From assembly GCA_046086245.1 (NCBI GenBank), contig JBJSXB010000279.1:1-11599 (forward strand): a DNA stretch of 11,599 nt, in the 5' to 3' direction. The position numbers and the translations under genes are program-made. The stretch is from F1-20-MAGs016 sp046086245 (GTDB lineage Bacteria > Planctomycetota > Planctomycetia > Pirellulales > UBA1268). Position 1 is the stretch's first letter; each line of letters opens with the position of its first letter. This document shows positions 7,287 through 11,599 of the stretch, piece after piece. The notes beneath the pieces are model-generated. The model was not told the DNA's origin and did no database searches. It saw nothing but the letters and a program-made list of their open reading frames with translations.

Positions 7287-7550
7287 TCACTTCTTCTTCG
7301 CGGCTCCCGCGGCCGGCTTGCCGGCGGCGGCCTTGCCAGTGGCGGCAGCGCCCTCGGCCCCCTCCTCCTTCGCCTTCTTCTTTTTCTTCATGACCATCTT
7401 GTAGACGCGGACCTTGGGCAGGCCCAGCGGACTGCGCCCCTCGCCCCAGCGGTCGAGTTCCTTGAGCTTGGTGATCCGCTCGGCGCGCGAGAGCACGCCC
7501 CGGGAAGACGTCGAACCCTTCCGCACGCGGAGGCTCTTGTCCATCGTCAT
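7287..7550 (-). CDS. Small basic protein of the PVC type
   Basis: The 87-aa product begins MTMDKSLRVRKGSTSSRGVLSRAER and continues ITKLKELDRWGEGRSPLGLPKVRV (26-49). This core (short basic N-terminus, 'RxVLxRxERIxxLxExxxW', 'GLPKV') matches my memory of the conserved small basic protein of Planctomycetes, Verrucomicrobia and Chlamydiae, which has been suggested to be ribosome- or rRNA-linked; the function is unproven. The tail, residues 50-87, is a Lys run followed by Ala/Gly/Lys low complexity, probably disordered and nucleic-acid binding. The ATG 7550 start has AAGGAA (7558-7563) at 7-nt spacing; a second ATG at 7544 is less well placed. The gene has a 182-bp AT-richer leader separating it from the kinase and probably its own promoter there, as expected for an abundant protein. 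The frame remains open far upstream, but that part is only antisense to and out of frame with the kinase. Confidence 0.8.
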   Translation of the reverse strand: MTMDKSLRVRKGSTSSRGVLSRAERITKLKELDRWGEGRSPLGLPKVRVYKMVMKKKKKAKEEGAEGAAATGKAAAGKPAAGAAKKK

Positions 7551-7732
7551 GGCACGGTTCCTTGTCGTCTCGTCGAGATCGGCGCTTCGTCGTCCTCGGT
7601 GGTGCCGCGTCGGCCCGGACGGAAAGCGAACCCCAAAGCCTAGCAGACGGGGTGAAAAAACCATCCGCCGTCTTTTTCCGCGGGAAAACGCGTTGCCCGC
7701 CCCCGCCTTCGAGCCCGCGACGGTCGCGGCGC
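7551..7732 (-). promoter_or_regulatory. Leader region of the small basic protein gene, with palindrome
   Basis: This gap is visibly richer in A/T runs than the rest of the window. It contains a perfect inverted repeat TTTTCC-gcg-GGAAAA at 7674-7688. It also contains an AGACGG/CCGTCT pair (7645-7650, 7669-7674) that on the plus strand is followed by a T-run. On the minus strand an extended -10-like TGCTAGGCT is present near 7638-7646, without a clear -35. I read it as the promoter/operator region of the small basic protein gene. Confidence 0.35.
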
Positions 7733-8668
7733 TCACCCTCCAGAAGTCCCCGGCGGGCCCGGCTCGACGGCGGCGATCCGCGTCAGGAACTCGTCGAGCG
7801 ACGCGAGCCGCCGTGAGACGTCGGGGTCGATGCACTGCATGATGGCCTTGGCGAGCACCGGCGGGATGTCGGGCCAGTGCTCGCGGATGTCCTGGGGGGG
7901 ATTCTCGTGCTGCAGCGCCGCCCGGCCGGTGGTGCCGCGCGGCCACGGCAACTCCAGGGTACAGATCTCGTAGGCCGTGACGCCGAACGAGAAGATGTCG
8001 AGCCGCCGGTCGCCTTGGCGGCGCCGGACCACCTCGGGTGCCATGTAGTTGGGGGTCCCGATCCGGTTGCCGGGTTGGAGAAAGACAGGCTTGTCGGGCA
8101 CGGTGAGGCCGAAATCGAACAGCACCAGCCGCCCGTCGGGGCAGAGGATGAAGTTGCGCGGGCAGACGTCGCGGTGGACGAATCCGGCCTTGTGGACCGT
8201 GGCCACCGCGGTGGCCGCCTGCCGGACCAGGTCGACGCGCTGCGTGGCGGGCAGCGGCTTCCGCGCGGAGAGCAGGCCATGGAGCAGTTGGCCGTCGAGG
8301 AACTCCTCGACCACGAACGCGCTGCCGTCCTTGTGGGTGCCCCAATCGAGCGTCCGCACGACGTGGCGCCCCTTGATCTGCGAACCGATCTCACCCTCCG
8401 ACGGCTTGCCGAGCCCCTTGTAACGTCCTTCGATCGGTCCGACCTTCTTCGGGTCGAGCACCTTCAAACCGACGATCGCACCGTTCTCACGATCGCGGAC
8501 CTTGTAGAAACTCGACATCGTTCCCGAGATGCTGTGGTGGAGCGCTTCGTACCGGCGCCATACGTCCACCTTGCCGCGACGGCGGCGCTCCGCCTGGCGA
8601 CGCTCGGTGTCGGCGGACGGCTTCCCGGTGCCGGCGCCGAACCAGCCGAGGATGCGTTGGAAGACCAT
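7733..8668 (-). CDS. Hanks-type serine/threonine protein kinase
   Basis: This 311-aa protein is a single cytoplasmic kinase domain with an amphipathic, Arg-rich N-terminus (1-40) and no extracellular sensor. Landmarks are VGLKVL with Lys69 as the ATP-anchoring lysine, Glu93 in EGEIGSQI as the likely helix-C partner, HRDVCPRN (165-172) with catalytic Asp167 and Asn172, FDFG (184-187) binding Mg, and GTPNYMAPEV (204-213) and RLDIFSFGV (222-230) closing the fold. It should phosphorylate Ser/Thr residues of an unknown partner. Two departures are visible. The glycine-rich loop is degenerate (ISGTMSSFYKV instead of GxGxxG). The HRDLKPxN lysine is replaced by cysteine (HRDVCPRN). Both are compatible with activity but may be subfamily marks. 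No strong ribosome binding site precedes ATG 8668. It lies 74 bp downstream of the dioxygenase gene on the same strand. Confidence 0.88.
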   Translation of the reverse strand: MVFQRILGWFGAGTGKPSADTERRQAERRRRGKVDVWRRYEALHHSISGTMSSFYKVRDRENGAIVGLKVLDPKKVGPIEGRYKGLGKPSEGEIGSQIKGRHVVRTLDWGTHKDGSAFVVEEFLDGQLLHGLLSARKPLPATQRVDLVRQAATAVATVHKAGFVHRDVCPRNFILCPDGRLVLFDFGLTVPDKPVFLQPGNRIGTPNYMAPEVVRRRQGDRRLDIFSFGVTAYEICTLELPWPRGTTGRAALQHENPPQDIREHWPDIPPVLAKAIMQCIDPDVSRRLASLDEFLTRIAAVEPGPPGTSGG

Positions 8669-8742
8669 GGGAAGGGTCGGATGGGGGATGACCGGCGTGA
8701 CGACTCCGCCACCGCCGTGACGTCCTCATCGTACCGCCGTCG

Positions 8743-9585
8743 TCAGCCTAACGCCGGCAGCGCCCGGTAGAGGAGCGGGTTGAGCGGGTCGTCCATCACC
8801 TCGCCGATCCGGGTCGATGGCGTCCACGTGGCGTGATCGCGTCGTTGATTGGCGTTCTTCGGCTCGGCGAGGCGCATCTCCGCATCCATGTAGATCACCG
8901 TGTGCACGCGGCGCGGCGACGCGGTGGCGTTCGGCCCGGCCCGATGCAGGGTCCAGCCGAGATGGAAGGACACGTCGCCGGCCGCAAAGGGACGCACCTC
9001 CTCGGCGATCCCCGCGGCGGCGAGTTCGGCGCCGATGCGCCGCTCCGACTCGTCGGAAATCTCCAGATCACGGCCGATCTTGCGCCGGTGGCTGCCGCGG
9101 GCGAATGCCAGGGGGCCTTGTTCGAGCGGCACCGCGTGCAACGGGATCCACGCGGTGACGCACAGGCCGCTGGCCATCGGCCAATAATGTTGGTCGGCAT
9201 GCCAGGGGGTCGGGCCGCCGCCGGGCTCTTTGAACAGCGCCTGGTCGTGCCACATCCGCACGCCGCGCGTGCCGAGCAGTTCGGTGGCGATCCGGGCGAG
9301 GCGTTGCGAACACGAGAGGCGCCGTGCGTCGGCGTCGTCGCGCCACACGTTGCAGACCTGGATGAAGGCCCGGCCGTAGGTGTCACGGCGGTCGAGCGGC
9401 ACCCCGGCGTTCGGGTCGCGTGCCATGGTGATCGCGCTGATCACCGGATCGAAGTACGCCAGGGTCTCCGGACGGAGGACACCCGGCAGGTGCACGAATC
9501 CGTCGTCGCGGAAGCGCTGCACGGCATCGTCGTCGAGCGGGTAGGGTGCGGCGAGATCGCGATCGACCTGCGTGGCGTCGCTCAT
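8743..9585 (-). CDS. Phytanoyl-CoA dioxygenase (PhyH) family oxygenase
   Basis: This 280-aa protein is a Fe(II)/2-oxoglutarate-dependent oxygenase of the PhyH family. The N-terminal helix VQRFRDDGFVHLPGVLRPE (22-40) is the family opening. Metal ligands are His129 and Asp131 in TPWHADQHYW, and His214 in GDVSFHLGWTLHRAGPN. An Arg at 225-226 (SPRRVHTVIYMD) would bind 2-oxoglutarate. GPLAFARGSHR (157-167) is a further family signature. It would hydroxylate a small molecule or a conjugate of unknown identity; planctomycetes carry many paralogues. ATG 9585 is preceded by GGAGA at 10 nt. It starts 23 bp after the stop of the 56-aa gene and is probably cotranscribed with it. Confidence 0.88.
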   Translation of the reverse strand: MSDATQVDRDLAAPYPLDDDAVQRFRDDGFVHLPGVLRPETLAYFDPVISAITMARDPNAGVPLDRRDTYGRAFIQVCNVWRDDADARRLSCSQRLARIATELLGTRGVRMWHDQALFKEPGGGPTPWHADQHYWPMASGLCVTAWIPLHAVPLEQGPLAFARGSHRRKIGRDLEISDESERRIGAELAAAGIAEEVRPFAAGDVSFHLGWTLHRAGPNATASPRRVHTVIYMDAEMRLAEPKNANQRRDHATWTPSTRIGEVMDDPLNPLLYRALPALG

Positions 9586-9608
9586 CCTGGAGGGGTCTCC
9601 CGCGGCGA

Positions 9609-9779
9609 TCAGCCGTGCTTGAGGCGCGACAACTCGTCGTGGGCGGTCGCCAGTTCCTTCTCGAGGCGCGGCACCTCGGAGGGGTCATCGGGTTGCTTCT
9701 TCGCCGCCGCGAGCAGCTGCTGGAGTTTGGCGATCCGCTGCTGCAACACCTCCTGGCGCTTCTTGTCTTTCTTGTCCAC
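9609..9779 (-). CDS. Small charged helical protein (56 aa), unknown function
   Basis: From GTG 9779 the product is (M)DKKDKKRQEVLQQRIAKL followed by QQLLAAAKKQPDDPSEVPRL and EKELATAHDELSRLKHG. It is almost entirely two charged, Leu/Gln/Lys-rich helical segments joined by QPDDPSEVP, which suggests a helical hairpin or short coiled coil. I do not recognise a named family. The start is well supported: AAGGGGG at 9786-9792, six bases before the GTG. An ATG at 9842 in the same frame would add 21 Arg-rich residues without a ribosome binding site. Codon-position GC looks like the neighbouring genes. The gene lies between the membrane protein (106-bp gap) and the PhyH gene (23-bp gap). Confidence 0.65.
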   Translation of the reverse strand: MDKKDKKRQEVLQQRIAKLQQLLAAAKKQPDDPSEVPRLEKELATAHDELSRLKHG

Positions 9780-9785
9780 CGCTAT

Positions 9786-9792
9786 CCCCCTT
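9786..9792 (-). promoter_or_regulatory. Strong ribosome binding site of the 56-aa gene
   Basis: AAGGGGG on the minus strand, six bases before GTG 9779, decides this start over the longer frame and supports real translation of the small gene. Confidence 0.6.
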
Positions 9793-9885
9793 ACCCTCCG
9801 TCGCTGCCCGCGGGCGGCCCGTCCGAGGGCACGCGCGGGCACGACCCGTTCCGTCCATCATGCGTGCCCAGTCAAACACGCCCGA

Positions 9886-10632
9886 TCAGCGGACGTCAGC
9901 CGGCGCGGCGTCGGCGGCCGGGGTCGCCACGGGAGGGGCGTCGCGGGGGGGCACCGCACCGCCGCGCTGGTCGGACGCATCATCGCGACGGTCGGCGTCA
10001 TCGGTGGGGCGATCGGCATCGCGGACCGGCCCGCGTCCGCCCCGCTCGCCATCTCCAGGAGGGCCGCCGCGGAACGCTCCCCCGTCCGGCGGGCCGGCGC
10101 GTTCGCCGCCGCCGCCATCGCCCCCCTCGTCGGCCGTCGAGATCGCCTGCCGCGGGGGGCCGGTGTGCAGTTGGCGCATCCAGCCGGAGATCAACACCAC
10201 TGCGAGCGACGTGGCCAGGGTCACGCCGAGCCACTTGGCGCGGTCGTCCCGCAGCCATTGCGTGCCGGCGCCGCGACCGACCAGGCCGCTGGCGAGGAAG
10301 AACACGACCATCGCGAGGAGGAATTTCACGCCGAACAAGGCGTGATAGCCGGTGCGCTTGAGCCAGGCGCCGTTCTCCCACTCGATCGCATCCCCCGTGA
10401 ACACGAGGAAGTTCACCAATCCGCTCACGATCAACAGGGTGATCGCGCCGATCACCCACTTGAGCCATCGGCGGCGAATCGCCTCGTGGATCCGGGCACG
10501 CGTCTCGTCGCTTTCCGCGTCGAGCGCCGGCAGCAGGGCGAAGCGGGCGAACACGAGCCCCCCCATCGCGACGATCGCGGCGAGGATGTGCACCCAGCGG
10601 AACACGAGCAGGGACAAGTCGATGGAGCGCAT
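9886..10632 (-). CDS. Four-helix membrane protein, CopD/HemJ-like, with charged Gly/Asp/Arg tail
   Basis: From ATG 10632 the protein has 248 aa. Four hydrophobic helices are visible at about 7-30 (LLVFRWVHILAAIVAMGGL), 57-78 (LKWVIGAITLLIVSGLVNFL), 99-120 (LFGVKFLLAMVVFFLASGLV) and 133-151. His15 in the first helix and His97 at the start of the third (YHALFGVKFLL) recall haem- or metal-ligating histidines in CopD and HemJ-like four-helix proteins, a loose likeness and not a confident family call. Residues 160-248 are a disordered tail very rich in Gly, Asp, Arg and Pro. No ribosome binding site precedes ATG 10632, so the mRNA may be leaderless or the start non-standard. The gene is divergent from tadA (126 bp). 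The next gene on the same strand is the 56-aa protein. Confidence 0.7.
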   Translation of the reverse strand: MRSIDLSLLVFRWVHILAAIVAMGGLVFARFALLPALDAESDETRARIHEAIRRRWLKWVIGAITLLIVSGLVNFLVFTGDAIEWENGAWLKRTGYHALFGVKFLLAMVVFFLASGLVGRGAGTQWLRDDRAKWLGVTLATSLAVVLISGWMRQLHTGPPRQAISTADEGGDGGGGERAGPPDGGAFRGGPPGDGERGGRGPVRDADRPTDDADRRDDASDQRGGAVPPRDAPPVATPAADAAPADVR

Positions 10633-10758
10633 GGCGGAGTCCGTGAGGCGAACGGGGCGCCGTCGGCGAAAACGGGACGCGTGTCGAGCCGAAGGATATC
10701 CGATCGCCGGCCGCGGGTGTACCATCCCCGCCGTCGCATCCCCGTGGAGACAGGCGAC

Positions 10759-11253
10759 ATGGAACACGCCTCCGATCTGCTCGTGCCGGGCCAGTCTCCC
10801 CACGCCCGATTCATGGCGTTGGCGCTGGATGAGGCACGGGCCGCGGCCGCCGAGGACGAAGTGCCGGTCGGGGCCGTCGTGGTCACCGGCGGCCGGGTGA
10901 TCGCCAGCGCCCACAATCAGCGGGAACAACTCGCCGATCCCACCGCGCACGCCGAGATGATCGCCCTGACGCAGGCGGCCGCGGCGTTGTCCAGTTGGCG
11001 GCTGGAAGGGTGCACGTTGTACGTCACGCTCGAGCCGTGCCCGATGTGCGCCGGCGCGATCCTCCAGGCCCGCGTGCCGGTGGTGGTGTGGGGCGCGGCG
11101 GATCCCAAGGCGGGCGCGGTGGCCTCGCTCTACCGGTTGTTCGACGACCCGCGGCTCAACCACCGTGTCGAGCACACCGGCTTGGTGATGGCTGACGAGT
11201 GCGGGGCGATCCTCAGCGCCTTCTTCCGCGCGAAGCGGCCCCGTGGAGGTTGA
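10759..11253 (+). CDS. tadA: tRNA-specific adenosine deaminase TadA
   Basis: This 164-aa protein is of normal length for TadA. It has the zinc-dependent cytidine-deaminase fold: VPVGAVVV (35-42), the HAEM motif with His64 and catalytic Glu66, and PCPMC with Cys94 and Cys97 completing the zinc site (TLEPCPMCAGAI). VVVWGAADPKAGA and a C-terminal CGAILSAFFRAKRP also match TadA. It deaminates A34 of tRNA-Arg(ACG) to inosine in the cytoplasm and is normally essential. ATG 10759 has GGAGA at 8 nt (10746-10750); a GTG at 10744 is in frame but would overlap that site. The gene is divergent from the membrane protein gene and convergent with the citrate synthase gene. Confidence 0.95.
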   Translation: MEHASDLLVPGQSPHARFMALALDEARAAAAEDEVPVGAVVVTGGRVIASAHNQREQLADPTAHAEMIALTQAAAALSSWRLEGCTLYVTLEPCPMCAGAILQARVPVVVWGAADPKAGAVASLYRLFDDPRLNHRVEHTGLVMADECGAILSAFFRAKRPRGG

Positions 11254-11331
11254 GCGCGGCGCCGGCCGTCACCGGGCCCCGGCGGGCTTCGGCCACACGG
11301 CCCGGGAGCGCCTGCCGGATGAGACGCGGCG

Positions 11332-11346
11332 GCGTCGTTCCGACGC
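11332..11346. other. Small perfect hairpin after tadA
   Basis: GCGTCG (11332-11337), loop TTC, CGACGC (11341-11346). It lies about 80 bp after the tadA stop in a 258-bp gap otherwise without recognisable genes. It has no T-run, so it is a weak terminator candidate only. The rest of the gap up to 11402 shows nothing I can name. Confidence 0.25.
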
Positions 11347-11402
11347 ACGGCGTTCGTTCGGGAATGACCGAAGGCCGTGGATGGTCGTTGGCACGGGCGG
11401 CT

Positions 11403-11542
11403 AGCACCGTGCCGCGATCGGCAAGAATTCAGCACCGTGCCGCTATCGGCACGAGGTCAGCACCGTGCCGCGATCGGCACGAAGTCATCACCGTGCCGCG
11501 ATCGGCACGAAGTCAGCGCCGTGCCGCGATCGGCACGAAGTC
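11403..11542. repeat. Five-copy 28-bp tandem repeat covering the citrate synthase stop
   Basis: Five contiguous 28-bp units occupy 11403-11430, 11431-11458, 11459-11486, 11487-11514 and 11515-11542. Each holds the inverted repeat GTGCCG-4 nt-CGGCAC (extended by one more C-G pair in most copies), so each unit is a GC hairpin. Read on the minus strand, the unit at 11515-11542 encodes the last nine codons of citrate synthase (DFVPIAARR), and the other four follow the stop. The middle copies are nearly identical. The unit at 11431 differs in its loop (CTAT) and at one base outside the stem. The outermost copy (11403) carries most changes, including one that breaks a stem pair. There are no spacers, so this is not a CRISPR. 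Confidence 0.93.
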
Positions 11543-11599
11543 GCGGAGCGTCTCTCCGGTGTAGATCTGCCGGGGACGGCAGATCTTCTTCGTCGGCGA
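11513..11599 (-). CDS. gltA: Citrate synthase, C-terminal 28 residues (partial)
   Basis: The minus strand from the window edge reads SPTKKICRPRQIYTGETLRD then FVPIAARR and stops at TGA 11513-11515. RPRQ-YTG close to the C-terminus is the hallmark of bacterial citrate synthase (E. coli GltA ends in RPRQLYTG, then a short tail). The enzyme joins oxaloacetate and acetyl-CoA into citrate at the entry of the TCA cycle. Only the end is visible, so length and subtype cannot be judged. Its last 28 bp and stop junction are the first unit of the tandem array. The ICRPRQI codons form a strong hairpin. Confidence 0.85.
   Translation of the reverse strand, partial: SPTKKICRPRQIYTGETLRDFVPIAARR
11563..11586. 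other. gltA: 10-bp perfect hairpin within the end of the citrate synthase gene
   Basis: AGATCTGCCG (11563-11572) and CGGCAGATCT (11577-11586) are exact reverse complements around a 4-nt loop. On the gltA mRNA the hairpin covers the codons of the conserved ICRPRQI segment, about 50 nt before the stop and just before the tandem hairpins. Confidence 0.7.

Noticed and set aside
5904..7643. 579-codon frame overlapping hemY on the same strand
   Set aside because: Arg/Gly-rich translation without domains. The hemY frame has full-length homology.
9870..9875. TTGACT on the minus strand as a -35 box for the 56-aa gene
   Set aside because: A good -35 match, but no acceptable -10 element at 16-18 bp downstream.
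9886..10632. Membrane protein as HemJ, a second protoporphyrinogen oxidase
   Set aside because: The four helices and histidines are only loosely similar, and the long charged tail is unlike HemJ. A HemY-type enzyme is already present, so the name is not justified.
8833..10758. Long plus-strand frame running upstream of tadA (806 codons in all)
   Set aside because: It is only the tadA frame left open by GC-rich DNA, running antisense across the membrane protein, 56-aa and PhyH genes. The tadA homology begins at 10759 after a proper ribosome binding site.
11287..11402. A further small gene or RNA between tadA and the repeat array
   Set aside because: Frames here are short and Arg-rich without ribosome binding sites, and I see no tRNA-like or riboswitch-like fold.
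11403..11542. CRISPR array
   Set aside because: The 28-bp unit length is CRISPR-like, but the units are contiguous without spacers and one of them codes for the end of citrate synthase.

Overview
This is a GC-rich bacterial window that looks like part of a planctomycete chromosome, probably near the Pirellulales. No marker gene was searched. The call rests on a small lysine-rich protein of the type typical of the PVC superphylum, a Hanks-type kinase with an HRDVCPRN catalytic loop, a xylose-isomerase-like TIM-barrel protein, a secreted TPR protein, very high GC, and GTG starts.

Layout. 1-395 (+) is the 3' end of a thiolase-like gene whose usual catalytic residues are replaced. 428-1468 (-) is an SppA signal peptide peptidase. 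1657-2403 (+) is a sugar-phosphate isomerase/epimerase-like TIM-barrel protein. 2436-3248 (-) is an RraA/HMG-aldolase-like protein. It is translationally coupled, through a GTGA overlap, to an upstream secreted TPR protein (3245-5647, -). 5800-7236 (+) is an oxygen-dependent protoporphyrinogen oxidase (HemY type). From 10632 down to 7287 five genes run on the minus strand in this order: four-helix membrane protein, 56-aa charged helical protein, PhyH-family dioxygenase, Ser/Thr kinase, small basic protein. 10759-11253 (+) is tadA. 11513-11599 (-) is the last 28 codons of a citrate synthase.

Most genes are housekeeping or accessory metabolism (haem synthesis, tRNA editing, TCA cycle, envelope proteolysis). 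No phage, IS, CRISPR or classical defence module is visible. The most unusual structures are at gene ends. The 3' end of the citrate synthase gene, including its stop, is present as a five-copy 28-bp tandem array in which every unit is a GC hairpin. Three other convergent gene pairs are separated by GC-rich inverted repeats without U-tracts, and two of these contain stop codons inside the hairpin.

The best candidates for something new are the citrate-synthase tail array, the catalytically altered thiolase, and the minus-strand cluster joining a membrane protein, a tiny helical protein, a dioxygenase, a kinase and a putative ribosome-linked basic protein. No stretch longer than about 260 bp lacks a gene.
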